A stretch of 64,000 nt of DNA from an uncultured Alphaproteobacteria bacterium (GTDB lineage: Bacteria; Pseudomonadota; Alphaproteobacteria; HIMB59): assembly GCA_902613845.1 (NCBI GenBank), contig CACMIW010000001.1, positions 124,001 to 188,000 on the forward strand. The letters run 5' to 3'. The notes beneath the pieces are model-generated. The model ran no database searches, had not been told where the DNA came from, and was given only the letters and a program-made list of their open reading frames with translations. The position numbers were made by a program, and so were the translations under genes. Shown one piece after another: positions 36,525-45,269 of this stretch; position 1 is the stretch's first letter, and each line of letters starts with the position of its first letter.

Positions 36525-37593
36525 TTCTCATTTTATTACTAGAATTGAACAAATTTGTTTTGTTTAAATCAAATTTAATTTTAACATCATCACCAACTTT
36601 AATTAAACTATCCCCTGATGCCTCAACTACTATTGGATCACCTTCATTATCTAAATAAATAAAAGTGTTGGAGCCTAATTTTTCTACAACGAACGCTTTG
36701 CCTTGGAAATCATAATCTGAGCCATCAGCAATTATTATATCTTCAGGTCTAATTCCAAAAATAATATAACTATTTTCATTTGAATTAATTTTTTTTGAAA
36801 TTGTAATCTTTGAACCTAAAACATTAATTTCAACTTTATTTTGATCTATTGATGAAATTTGAGCATTTATAAAATTCATCTTAGGAGAACCAATGAAACC
36901 TGCAACAAATAAATTTTTTGGGTTATTATATAATTCTATAGGCCTACCTTGTTGAGAAATTTCACCTTGATCTAACACAACAATCTCATCAGATAAAGTC
37001 ATTGCCTCAGTTTGGTCATGTGTCACATAAACCATGGTTGCATCCAAGTGGTCATGTAATTTTGCTAATTCAATTCTCATTTGAACTCTTAAAGCGGCAT
37101 CTAAATTAGATAAAGGTTCATCAAATAAAAAGACTTTAGGTTTTCTAGTTATTGCTCTACCAATAGCAACTCTTTGTCTTTGACCTCCTGATAACTGTTT
37201 AGGCTTTCTTAGAAGATAATCTTCAATTTGTAAAATTTTTGCAGCCTCATGTACTCTATCTTTAACTTCATCTTTAGGTCTTTTCTCTAATTTCAGTCCA
37301 AATGCCATATTGTCAAAAACAGTCATATGGGGGTAAAGAGCATATGATTGAAAAACCATGGCAATATTTCTTTCTTTAGGAGGGAGGTTATTTACTTCTT
37401 CTCCACCAATTGATATTTTGCCCGAATTAGTTTCTTCTAACCCAGCTATCATCCGTAATAATGTCGATTTCCCGCATCCAGAGGGCCCAACAAGTGTTGT
37501 AAATGACTGACTTTTAATATTGAGTGAAAAATCCTTTATTACATGGGTTTTTCCAAAGAATTTATTAATTGAGCTGAGTTCTATATCTGCCAT
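36517..37593 (-). CDS. ABC importer ATP-binding protein, AglK/UgpC-like
   Basis: ATPase of the glucoside importer, 358 residues, all motifs canonical: Walker A GPSGCGKST, LSGGQRQR, Walker B FLFDEPLSNLDAALR, H-loop YVTHDQTEAM and the C-terminal TOBE stretch IIFGIRPEDIII. It lies between the GH4 gene (stop shares the start region at 37593) and the GH1 gene. As a lone canonical ATPase it probably forms a homodimer, unlike the pair at 27421-29567. Confidence 0.92.
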   Translation of the reverse strand: MADIELSSINKFFGKTHVIKDFSLNIKSQSFTTLVGPSGCGKSTLLRMIAGLEETNSGKISIGGEEVNNLPPKERNIAMVFQSYALYPHMTVFDNMAFGLKLEKRPKDEVKDRVHEAAKILQIEDYLLRKPKQLSGGQRQRVAIGRAITRKPKVFLFDEPLSNLDAALRVQMRIELAKLHDHLDATMVYVTHDQTEAMTLSDEIVVLDQGEISQQGRPIELYNNPKNLFVAGFIGSPKMNFINAQISSIDQNKVEINVLGSKITISKKINSNENSYIIFGIRPEDIIIADGSDYDFQGKAFVVEKLGSNTFIYLDNEGDPIVVEASGDSLIKVGDDVKIKFDLNKTNLFNSSNKMRID

Positions 37594-38912
37594 CAGCTTA
37601 AATATCCTAAAAATTTTGATTGTTTATTAATCATAGTATTTAAAAGTTTCTCAGCCTTAATTGCATCATCAACAATAGGATCTGACAAAAGAGCTAAATA
37701 CGCACCGTGTTTTGATTTATTTAAAATAGCCTCTGTTGTTAATTGTATGACTCCTGTTTGCGAATTTAAAAGAGCGCCAAATGTTTTAGGATAATTATCT
37801 AGTTTTTTTCCATTCGCACCTTTCTTATTAATAACAGCTGGCACTTCTACTACAATATCATTTGGTAAATATTCAATAAAATTATTATTTGGGATATTTA
37901 CTGCATGTTCAAGTCTATTGTCATCTTCAATAATACTTTCAATAATTGGCACAACTCTCTCATCTAGTTTTGGTTTGCTATTATCAAAAAACCTCCCATA
38001 CAAAAAGTCATCTTCGTAAAAATTTAAACATCTATTTTTATATTTTTTATAAAAATCTGAAATTCCTTCGTGATCAGCAACACTGAAAGCCCATTGCATG
38101 TATTCTCCAACATGACTGTCTGTTGTAATGGGAAGGTAAGAATATTTTTTAAATAACTCAAAGAAGACCCCTCTTTCAGCGCCAGGGTCTGACTCAAAAC
38201 CCTCGTGATCGTTAATTAAGTTAGAGTAGTAGCTATTAAATTTATCTCGAATAATAGGATATCCATCTTTTTTGGTGTCTTTATACTTGACATCCAATAG
38301 GATACTAAAATGATTTAGCCCTCCTGCTTCAAATTCTATATTGTCGAGGTCGGTATTGAGCAACGTTGGCAATTGTCTTTCCATAGAATGAATTTCGTGG
38401 CATAAGCCAATTATATTTAGATTTGGAAATTTTGTGGTAAGAGCATGACATATTCTTTGCATGGGGTTCGAGTAATTAAATACAACGGCGTTCGGGCAAA
38501 TCTTTTCTATATCCTCACAAATTTCTAAGATCACAGGAATTATTCTTAAAGCATGAAATAGACCTCCGGGGCCTCCGTTTTCTCCATAAATTTGTTTAAA
38601 ACCATACTCAACTGGTACCCCCCAATCTTGTTCCCAGAGTTCAAATCTATTTCCAACTTCAATAGAGATTAAACAAAAATCAGCACCTTTGAGAGCTTCT
38701 TCTCTTAAAGTAGTGGCTTCAATTTGAAAATCTACCTGAAGTTTTTCTTTATAATTTTCAGCAATTTTCTTTGTTTTTTCGACTGCTTCGGACCTTATGT
38801 CGTGGAGGACGATAGTGGATCCTTTAAGGATTTGAGACTTATAAAAGTCACCAATTATCTTCAAACCAAAGTTAGTGCTTCCTGCACCTATTATTACAAT
38901 TCTTTTTCCCAT
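37593..38912 (-). CDS. Glycoside hydrolase family 4 (NAD- and metal-dependent alpha-glycosidase)
   Basis: GH4 enzymes cleave glycosides through NAD-dependent oxidation/elimination with Mn2+. The 439-residue protein starts RIVIIGAGSTNFGLKIIGD (NAD motif) and shows VFNYSNPMQRICHAL, the metal Cys in GLCHEIHS, His in GGLNHFSILLD and YGENGGPGG. Subfamily motifs look closer to alpha-galactosidase/alpha-glucosidase members than to 6-phospho-glycosidases, as expected with an ABC importer rather than a PTS. It lies between permease and ATPase genes. Confidence 0.9.
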   Translation of the reverse strand: MGKRIVIIGAGSTNFGLKIIGDFYKSQILKGSTIVLHDIRSEAVEKTKKIAENYKEKLQVDFQIEATTLREEALKGADFCLISIEVGNRFELWEQDWGVPVEYGFKQIYGENGGPGGLFHALRIIPVILEICEDIEKICPNAVVFNYSNPMQRICHALTTKFPNLNIIGLCHEIHSMERQLPTLLNTDLDNIEFEAGGLNHFSILLDVKYKDTKKDGYPIIRDKFNSYYSNLINDHEGFESDPGAERGVFFELFKKYSYLPITTDSHVGEYMQWAFSVADHEGISDFYKKYKNRCLNFYEDDFLYGRFFDNSKPKLDERVVPIIESIIEDDNRLEHAVNIPNNNFIEYLPNDIVVEVPAVINKKGANGKKLDNYPKTFGALLNSQTGVIQLTTEAILNKSKHGAYLALLSDPIVDDAIKAEKLLNTMINKQSKFLGYLS

Positions 38913-38932
38913 AATTTATTTACCTATTATCA

Positions 38933-40072
38933 TTAGCCTTTTACTGATCCTGCTACAAGTCCTCTAATAAAATATCTTTGAAGAGAAAAGAAAATAAATA
39001 AAGGCACCGTCATTGATACAAAGGCACCTGTTGTTAAAATTTCCCAATTTTCTCCCCTCGATCCAAGAAGCTCTTTTAATTTTGCTGTTAAAATAATCTC
39101 ACTTGGATGTTTGTCTAAAAAAACTAAACCAACAAGCAAATCATTCCATACCCATAAAAATTGTAAGATAAAAATCGATGCAAAAGAAGGTATTGATAAT
39201 GGCACTACTATTTTTATAAAAGTATCGTAATGTGTTGCTCCATCAACTCTAGCTGCCTCGATCATTTCGCTAGGTAGTGTTTTTAGAAAATTCCATAATA
39301 AAAAAGTAGTTGACGCAAGACCAAATCCCGTATGTGCCATCCAAATACCGGGATAAGATTTGGCAGAGACACCGAATAATGCCCCAAAGTCGTTGTATAT
39401 TGTTAGTACAGGTATTAAGCACATCTGCAATGGAACAACCAGAGACGCTATTATAGTAGCTAGTAGAAGATCTCTACCATAAAATTTCATCCAGGTAAGT
39501 GCATACGCAAAATATGAGCAAATAATTAAAGGTATCAAAGTTGCAGGAAGTGCTACTGCAAATGTATTTAAGAATGCTTGCCCTAATCCCTCTTTAAGAA
39601 GCACCTCTTTATAATTATCAAGTGTAAAGCTTGGAGGGCTCTTAGCTGATACAAAAATTCTTTTCCCTTTTTTCTTTTTAAACTCTTCTTTTGATTTCCA
39701 GACATAATCACCATTTTCAAAAACTGTAATTTCTGTTTCATCTTTAAATAATGCAGTCTCACCAACCTCATATTCATCAATATTCTTAGAGGTAATTCCA
39801 AACCGATAAATCTCTTTAACCTGATTTTCATCAAATAAATTACTTTTTATAAAATAGTAATCTCCTTCTTTGATCTGGTCCTCTTTACCTTTTGTACGAT
39901 ATATTTCGTTGACCTCAGTAGTGGTAAACGAGGTCCACCAACCACTTATAGCTAAAACATCTTTATCTCTTAGAGAGCTGATAAATAGCCCAAATGTTGG
40001 AACAATCCATGCAATTACGAATAATAATAACAAAAGTTGTGAGAATACTGAGGTAAAGGTTAGTTTTTTCAT
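38933..40072 (-). CDS. ABC importer permease, AglG/MalG-like with large periplasmic insert
   Basis: Membrane subunit of 379 residues. After the first helix there is an insert of about 100 residues (roughly 45-150, charged, Lys/Glu-rich) before the remaining five helices. AglG of the rhizobial alpha-glucoside importer has the same enlarged size. EAA loop: SEMIEAARVDGATHYDTFIKIVVPLS. It overlaps the upstream permease by 4 bases. Confidence 0.88.
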   Translation of the reverse strand: MKKLTFTSVFSQLLLLLFVIAWIVPTFGLFISSLRDKDVLAISGWWTSFTTTEVNEIYRTKGKEDQIKEGDYYFIKSNLFDENQVKEIYRFGITSKNIDEYEVGETALFKDETEITVFENGDYVWKSKEEFKKKKGKRIFVSAKSPPSFTLDNYKEVLLKEGLGQAFLNTFAVALPATLIPLIICSYFAYALTWMKFYGRDLLLATIIASLVVPLQMCLIPVLTIYNDFGALFGVSAKSYPGIWMAHTGFGLASTTFLLWNFLKTLPSEMIEAARVDGATHYDTFIKIVVPLSIPSFASIFILQFLWVWNDLLVGLVFLDKHPSEIILTAKLKELLGSRGENWEILTTGAFVSMTVPLFIFFSLQRYFIRGLVAGSVKG

Positions 40073-41052
40073 ACGTTTTGCTCTTGCTTATGTCTGTATA
40101 AGTTCCAAGCCAATATTGGGATAACTCCAATCAAGATACAAAAAGCAAGAACACTCCCCCTACCTGAGTCACCTCCCCCTCTGAACATCCAATCGTACAT
40201 TAAATTTGCCAGAACTTCAGTTTGCCACTGACCATTGGTCATTGCATAGATAATGTCGAAAACTTTTAAAACTAGAATTGTAATTATCGTCCAAATTACC
40301 AAGATTGTCTGCTCTAGATATGGAATGATAATTGACCAGAAAATTTTCAATTCACTTGCACCATCTATCCTAGCTGCATCTAAAGTTTCATTAGGAATAC
40401 TCCTTAGAGCTGCACTAAAAATAACTAGGGCAAGACCAGTTTGTATCCAGATCATAATTGCCATTAAAAAAAGATTATTCCACAATGGAATTGTTAACCA
40501 TGCTTGTGGTTCAAAGCCTAAAGCGACTGCTATTGCATTTAAAAGTCCAATTTGTTGATCACCTGGTCCTCTGTAATCATACATAAATTTCCATATCACA
40601 CCTGCTCCGACAAATGAGATTGCCATAGGCATAAAAATTATTGACTTTGCAATTGATCCCCACCAAATTCTATCTGCTAGATTTGCAATCACTAAACCAA
40701 AAAAAGTACTTAAAGTTGGAACAACAATTAACCAACCTAAATTATTAATAATACTTCTTCTAAAATCAGGATCATTAATTGCCCAGGTATAATTGAAGAG
40801 CCCTACAAAGTTTTCACCCACTTTGTCGTAAAAACTCAATCTTATAGTTTCAAATACAGGATAAATAATAAAAACAAATAACACTATAAAAGCAGGTGCT
40901 ATAAAAATAATAACCCTAATAGAATTTTCAAAAGCAAAATTTTTAGATGCTTTTACCCTAAAATAATCTAGTAAAAAATTTGATAAGTGAAAAAATAATA
41001 CAAAAAAGAGAACGCCAACTAAAACAGTAATTGCTAGGGAGAAAATACTCAT
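40069..41052 (-). CDS. ABC importer permease, AglF/MalF-like
   Basis: Membrane subunit of 327 residues. An extra N-terminal helix (IFSLAITVLVGVLFFVLFFHL) precedes the six core helices. EAA loop: NETLDAARIDGASELKIFWSIIIPYL. The short WMFRGGGDSGRGSVLAF before the last helix is seen in AglF proteins. It follows the binding-protein gene after a hairpin and shares four bases with the second permease. Confidence 0.88.
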   Translation of the reverse strand: MSIFSLAITVLVGVLFFVLFFHLSNFLLDYFRVKASKNFAFENSIRVIIFIAPAFIVLFVFIIYPVFETIRLSFYDKVGENFVGLFNYTWAINDPDFRRSIINNLGWLIVVPTLSTFFGLVIANLADRIWWGSIAKSIIFMPMAISFVGAGVIWKFMYDYRGPGDQQIGLLNAIAVALGFEPQAWLTIPLWNNLFLMAIMIWIQTGLALVIFSAALRSIPNETLDAARIDGASELKIFWSIIIPYLEQTILVIWTIITILVLKVFDIIYAMTNGQWQTEVLANLMYDWMFRGGGDSGRGSVLAFCILIGVIPILAWNLYRHKQEQNV

Positions 41053-41067
41053 TGTATTAGAAAGATG

Positions 41068-41099
41068 CTAAGGGCAAATAATACACTATTCGCCCTTAG
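41068..41099 (-). terminator. Hairpin between glucoside-binding-protein and permease genes
   Basis: CTAAGGGC (41068-41075) pairs with GCCCTTAG (41092-41099); inside it, one A/C mismatch and then AATA/TATT extend the stem to 12 pairs around a 6-base loop. The following minus-strand bases are only weakly T-rich, so partial termination or mRNA protection is more likely than full termination. Confidence 0.65.
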
Positions 41100-41119
41100 T
41101 TTAGAAATTAACTATTTTT

Positions 41120-42430
41120 TTATTGACCAGCTTCCCAGCTAGTTTGGATTTCGTCAGCAACATCCTGAGCTGATTTACCATTGGTGTAATCAACCATTCC
41201 TGTCCAGAAAGATCCTGCACCAACCCAACCAGGCATCAAGTCTGAGCCATCAAACCTGAAAGTTGTTGCATTTATTAGGATATCATGCAGACCTCTGAAC
41301 GTATCGCTAGAGTATTTGCTTGTATCCACATACTTATGAGGTGTCAAAAAACCACCTTTTTCCATGAATCTTTCGTTGGCTTCTGTGTGAAGCAAGAATT
41401 TCATGAATTCAGTAGTGACTTTTCTGTTATTAGTTGGGGCCATTAAAGTACCAGCACCTAAAACAGGTTTTCCTAGGTCTATAGACTCAAAAGGTGGAAA
41501 GTAAAAGAAGTCATAGTCAACACCAGCTTCAGCTCCCTCAGGGAAGAATGCAGGAATAAAGCTTGCTTGTCTATGCATCATACACTCAGCAGGTGATGTG
41601 AAAAGACCATTTGGTGAGTCTCTAAAATCTGTTGTAGCAACAGCTTTAGTTCCACCATTTACATAAGAGTCGTTTAATGCAATTGAACCAAAAAATTCCA
41701 TCGCATCAATTACTCTTTGGTCATTAAATTTCATATCGTTAGATACCCACTGATCATAAATATGAGGTGCGTGAGTTCTTAACATAATGTCTTCCATCCA
41801 GTCTGTAGCTGGCCAACCAGTTGCGCCACCAGAACCTAGTCCGATACAGAATGGAGTATTCCCATCACTGACCATTTGATCAGCTAATGCTAATAACTCT
41901 TCCATACTGGAAGGTGTCTCATACCCGTTGTCTTCAAAGTTATCTGGTGAATACCACACTAAGCTTTTTACATTGACTCTATAAAAAACACCATAGAACT
42001 TATCAAAACCAGTTGGATCTTTATATGTTGTAAGATCAACCCAAGATTGTCCTGCAGCATAATTGTCAAGAACCATTTGTTTGACGTCATCACCTAATGG
42101 AGATAAACAACCAGTAGCTGCAATGTTTGCTGCTAATCCTGGCTGAGGGAATACAGCTATGTCAGCTGGACTACCTGCTTGACAGTCAATATTAATAATT
42201 GATTCAAATTCATCAGAACCACCATACTCGACAGACGCTCCTGTTGCTGCTTCAAAAATTGATATGACATCCCTGAAATCATCATCTTGTGGCGCCAACC
42301 AAGGACCAAAGATTGTTAATTTTTCTCCCGACAGGTCAGGGCCTGTATATGCGTGAGAACCAGCATTTGCATAGCTTGCCCCAAATAGAGAAATAGCTAT
42401 CAAAGCTGTAATCGTTTTAATTAATTTCAT
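41120..42430 (-). CDS. ABC substrate-binding protein, AglE-like (alpha-glucoside type)
   Basis: Periplasmic receptor of 436 residues with signal peptide MKLIKTITALIAISLFGASYANA. The mature start GEKLTIFGPWLAPQDDDF and GSPADIAVFPQPG fit AglE-like family-1 binding proteins; IGLGSGGATGWPATDWMED is also characteristic. A good Shine-Dalgarno (minus strand TAGGAGGAGGA) explains high expression. It heads the leftward operon importer-GH4-ATPase-GH1. Possible ligands: sucrose, trehalose, maltose or glucosylglycerol. Confidence 0.88.
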   Translation of the reverse strand: MKLIKTITALIAISLFGASYANAGSHAYTGPDLSGEKLTIFGPWLAPQDDDFRDVISIFEAATGASVEYGGSDEFESIINIDCQAGSPADIAVFPQPGLAANIAATGCLSPLGDDVKQMVLDNYAAGQSWVDLTTYKDPTGFDKFYGVFYRVNVKSLVWYSPDNFEDNGYETPSSMEELLALADQMVSDGNTPFCIGLGSGGATGWPATDWMEDIMLRTHAPHIYDQWVSNDMKFNDQRVIDAMEFFGSIALNDSYVNGGTKAVATTDFRDSPNGLFTSPAECMMHRQASFIPAFFPEGAEAGVDYDFFYFPPFESIDLGKPVLGAGTLMAPTNNRKVTTEFMKFLLHTEANERFMEKGGFLTPHKYVDTSKYSSDTFRGLHDILINATTFRFDGSDLMPGWVGAGSFWTGMVDYTNGKSAQDVADEIQTSWEAGQ

Positions 42431-42609
42431 AGAAATCCTCCTCCTATAAAAATATGTGAGAATGAATTTAACAAAATGAGTATGATTTCAAACACATTAA
42501 AAGCTTAAATAATATGCAATTAGCTGATATCAAAAGATCAATATTATCAACATTTATTCATATTCAATCCACTTTCTTATGGATTTTAGTTCCTCAGCTA
42601 TGTTTAAAA
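42431..42609. other. Intergenic region, no gene seen
   Basis: This 179-base AT-rich gap lies upstream of the AglE-like gene and downstream of the cytochrome gene. It should hold the promoter of the glucoside operon. I see no open frame, tRNA or strong hairpin in it. Confidence 0.4.
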
Positions 42610-43092
42610 TTAATGTTTACTTATAGTATCGTATTTTCTTTGAATTGACTCAGGCCAAACAGATTTCATGTAAGCTAAAATAGACCATATGTCATTGTCA
42701 TTTAATTTCTCGTTACCTTGCATTTTACCATCGTAGTTTTCATTATAAATTTTAAACCCATACCTAATTATGTTAAAGAGCTGCTCTTGACTGTGATGCC
42801 ATGTATGACCTGTACCATTTAAGGGTGGGGAGAGATTATGACCATCTTTATCTTTTTTAGTAATCCAGTTGGGTTGACCTTGTAAGTTGTCCCCATGACA
42901 TGACGCACAATGAGTTACATAAAGAGATTTACCTAAGTTAATTTGACTAATTAATTTTTCATCAATTTCGATATTAGTTATTTCAATATCATCATTTTCT
43001 TTTTTATTAGGGTTTAAAAAATACAGAAGAGAAATTATCACTGCTGCGAAACCAATAATAAATATTAAAATTCTTTTTAAAAGAAACGACAA
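42610..43092 (-). CDS. Membrane-anchored class I cytochrome c
   Basis: A 160-residue protein with an N-terminal membrane anchor (ILIFIIGFAAVIISLLYFL) and one haem-binding CxxCH (VTHCASCHGDNLQG) near residue 64. A likely axial Met lies in NYDGKMQGNEKLND, followed by the usual last helix DNDIWSILAYMKSVWP. It acts on the periplasmic face in electron transfer. It lies 5 bases after a CsoR-type repressor gene, so expression may be tied to copper. Confidence 0.9.
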   Translation of the reverse strand: MSFLLKRILIFIIGFAAVIISLLYFLNPNKKENDDIEITNIEIDEKLISQINLGKSLYVTHCASCHGDNLQGQPNWITKKDKDGHNLSPPLNGTGHTWHHSQEQLFNIIRYGFKIYNENYDGKMQGNEKLNDNDIWSILAYMKSVWPESIQRKYDTISKH

Positions 43093-43097
43093 TGTTT

Positions 43098-43391
43098 TTA
43101 ATTATTAAATTTTCTAAGTAAATCTTGTAATTCTTCTATTTTTTGTTTTTTTTGTTTGTCGTTTTTTTTCATAGCATCTACAACACAGTGGTCAATGTGC
43201 TTATTGAGTATGTTATTTTCTAGAGATTTTATTGCCGAAGTTATGGCTCTTGTTTGTTGTAAAATTTCAAGACAATATCGTTTTTCAACAATCATTTTTT
43301 CAACACCTTTAAGCTGACCATGAATTCGATTAATACGATGAATATTTTTAATATGATCTGGATTATTATTTATTTTAATTATATTTGACAT
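43098..43391 (-). CDS. csoR: CsoR-type copper-sensing repressor (DUF156 family)
   Basis: All-helical repressor of 97 residues. RINRIHGQLKGVEKMI is the family DNA/dimer motif. The ligand set is Cys40 (KRYCLE), His65 and Cys69 (NKHIDHCV), with C-x24-H-x3-C spacing as in Cu(I)-binding CsoR rather than the nickel sensor RcnR or formaldehyde sensor FrmR. A perfect palindrome lies directly upstream, between it and the divergent DUF4396 gene. Cu(I) binding would release the operator. Confidence 0.88.
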   Translation of the reverse strand: MSNIIKINNNPDHIKNIHRINRIHGQLKGVEKMIVEKRYCLEILQQTRAITSAIKSLENNILNKHIDHCVVDAMKKNDKQKKQKIEELQDLLRKFNN

Positions 43392-43401
43392 ATAAGCAAT
43401 A

Positions 43402-43423
43402 TACTATATACCAGTATATAGTA
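43402..43423. promoter_or_regulatory. Palindromic operator for the CsoR-type repressor
   Basis: TACTATATA-CCAG-TATATAGTA is a perfect 9-base inverted repeat with a 4-base centre. It fills the 44-base gap between the divergent csoR (ATG ends 43391) and DUF4396 (ATG 43436) genes, where it can overlap both promoters. Its TATACC core recalls CsoR-family operators, although it is less G/C-rich. Confidence 0.7.
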
Positions 43424-43435
43424 AATAAAAAAATA

Positions 43436-43882
43436 ATGTTTGTTTCAACTCTCACCAACTTTAATTGGAAATGTAAACACACTTGGAAAAAAAGTGCTCA
43501 TAATACTAAGTGGTGTTTAATTGGATGTGCCATAGGAGATCTTGGTACGATATTCTATTTTCAAGTTAATGAAATTGCTTGGCCTACCTTAAATATAATG
43601 ATTTTAGCAATTATCAATGGACTGATTACAAGCATTATTCTTGAAACAATAATTCTTTTAAGACAAAACTTTTCTTTAAGACAGGCAATTAGTACTGCTC
43701 TTGGAATGAGCTTCATATCTATGATATCAATGGAAATAGCTATGAATGTTACAGATGTAATTTTAACGGGAGGAGCAATGCTTACTTGGTGGGTCGTTCC
43801 TATAATGCTTTTTGTTGGTTTTATTACTCCTTGGCCCTATAATTATTGGCGTTTAAAAAAGTACAATATTGCGTGTCACTAA
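43436..43882 (+). CDS. DUF4396 membrane protein
   Basis: Polytopic membrane protein of 148 residues from ATG 43436. Starts further upstream would lie in the operator. It has four hydrophobic helices, including TKWCLIGCAIGDLGTIF and GMSFISMISMEIAMNVTDVIL. The Met/Cys-rich helices and TPWPYNYWRLKK end match the DUF4396 family, often found with copper genes. Divergence from a CsoR-type gene suggests copper-responsive expression. Biochemical function unknown. Confidence 0.75.
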   Translation: MFVSTLTNFNWKCKHTWKKSAHNTKWCLIGCAIGDLGTIFYFQVNEIAWPTLNIMILAIINGLITSIILETIILLRQNFSLRQAISTALGMSFISMISMEIAMNVTDVILTGGAMLTWWVVPIMLFVGFITPWPYNYWRLKKYNIACH

Positions 43883-44337
43883 AATTTTCTATTATTTACC
43901 TAATTTTCTCACTGTTTTTACTCATAAATAACCTATTTGCCTCTCATGTCACTGTAGTTGATGGAGATACAATTAAATTAGGTGATGTTAAAATACGTTT
44001 TAATGGAATAGATGCTCCTGAAATTAATCAGACGTGTGTTGCAAGTGAAGGGAAGGTTGCATGTGGAAAAATATCAAAAGATATTTTACTTACAAAAGTT
44101 ACAAATAATAAAATTAGCTGTACAGATGAGGGAAAAGACTTTTATGGAAGAGTATTAGGTGAGTGCTTTGTCAATGGAGAGTCATTAAGTAGTTATTTAG
44201 TCAGAGAGGGTTTTGCCTTTGCTTACAGAAAGTATTCAGATAAATATATTTTAGATGAGGAGTATGCTAAATCTAACAAACTTGGAATGTGGTCTATGAA
44301 ATTTGAATATCCATGGGACTTTCGAAAAAATAATTAA
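43873..44337 (+). CDS. Secreted thermonuclease-like nuclease (SNase domain)
   Basis: A 154-residue protein with an N-terminal hydrophobic signal (SLKFSIIYLIFSLFLLINNLFA). The staphylococcal-nuclease domain is HVTVVDGDTIKLGDVKIRFNGIDAPE (calcium Asp and catalytic Arg), YGRVLGECFVNG (second Arg) and the tail YILDEEYAKSNKLGMW. GTG 43873 is preferred; it overlaps the DUF4396 stop by 10 bases. Probably periplasmic nucleic-acid scavenging. Confidence 0.88.
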   Translation: MSLKFSIIYLIFSLFLLINNLFASHVTVVDGDTIKLGDVKIRFNGIDAPEINQTCVASEGKVACGKISKDILLTKVTNNKISCTDEGKDFYGRVLGECFVNGESLSSYLVREGFAFAYRKYSDKYILDEEYAKSNKLGMWSMKFEYPWDFRKNN

Positions 44338-44342
44338 ATGTT

Positions 44343-44915
44343 TTGTCAAAAATATATTTCTTAATTATAACTTTTATTATTAATCTAAGTTTTTATCAAA
44401 GTTTATACTCATCAGATCAAGATTACTGCGTTGGTTACTTAGAAGAAGTTTACTGGTCTTTAGATCCTATTGAACAGATTGAAGTTCGAGAAAGAATAAT
44501 TAAATTTTTTGATGATAATTTTGAGGGTGCAGAAAACCTAAACTATGACTTATATTATGACTCCCAATCAAAGCAGTTTTTAATTGATTTAGAAGGTGTA
44601 GATATTAGTAAATATAAAAAAGTCAATTATCCTAATTTTGAAATCTTAGTATTAGATGCATATGTCAATCTATTTAAGGGAGATGGAATAAACTATTGTC
44701 CTGCGTTTTGGGATAATTGCAGTGAGGAGTCATTGAAGTCTTTTTTTCAAGCCTCAGAGGATTTTAGTCAATCTTGGAGTGGTGAGGACAATGCAATGAA
44801 ATTTCTCACAGATCACTTCGTCAATCATCATTGCACCATGTATCTTGATACCTCTATTGATCAAAAGACTTTCATAAGCGATCTAAATATTTTAATTAAT
44901 GAATTAACCAAATAA
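44343..44915 (+). CDS. Hypothetical secreted protein
   Basis: A 190-residue protein with a signal peptide (FLIITFIINLSFYQSLYSS) then a mature, acidic domain. Cysteines occur as DYCVGY near the start, then NYCPAFWDNCSEE and HHCTMY, so disulfides are possible. I recognise no family. The TTG start at 44343 follows the nuclease by 5 bases, so it is probably co-transcribed. Exported, perhaps an inhibitor, chaperone or binding protein, but nothing in the sequence decides this. Confidence 0.65.
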   Translation: MSKIYFLIITFIINLSFYQSLYSSDQDYCVGYLEEVYWSLDPIEQIEVRERIIKFFDDNFEGAENLNYDLYYDSQSKQFLIDLEGVDISKYKKVNYPNFEILVLDAYVNLFKGDGINYCPAFWDNCSEESLKSFFQASEDFSQSWSGEDNAMKFLTDHFVNHHCTMYLDTSIDQKTFISDLNILINELTK

Positions 44916-44988
44916 TTTATTAACAACTTTTTTTATTTATGCGTAACTTCTATCAAAGACTGATCTATATGTATGATATCAATCATTA

Positions 44989-45207
44989 ATGGGCTGGTGG
45001 AATGGTAAAGAGGAGTTATTTGAAAATAATGAAATTCCATATAATAAGTGTTCTGAATGTGGTGATTACAAGGAAGTCTCAAAGAAATATATCAATAAAA
45101 TCAACGATGAAATGATTACGATTTGTTACGATTGTAGTAAAAAACGATATATTGAAAGCTTAATGGTTGTTTCTTCAATAGAAAATATTGGCGATTTTGA
45201 GTCTTAA
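44989..45207 (+). CDS. Small zinc-ribbon protein
   Basis: A 72-residue protein with two CxxC pairs (YNKCSECGDYKEV and TICYDCSKKRY) about 25 residues apart, the pattern of a single zinc ribbon. It starts MGWWNGKEELF. No recognisable catalytic domain. It stands alone between the secreted protein and the FadN-like gene. Possibly a nucleic-acid or protein adaptor; function unknown. Confidence 0.65.
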   Translation: MGWWNGKEELFENNEIPYNKCSECGDYKEVSKKYINKINDEMITICYDCSKKRYIESLMVVSSIENIGDFES

Positions 45208-45269
45208 TATTTTCTTTTAAAAGATCTTAACTATATAGGCGTTTTTGCTATTATCCCTGTCTTATTACT

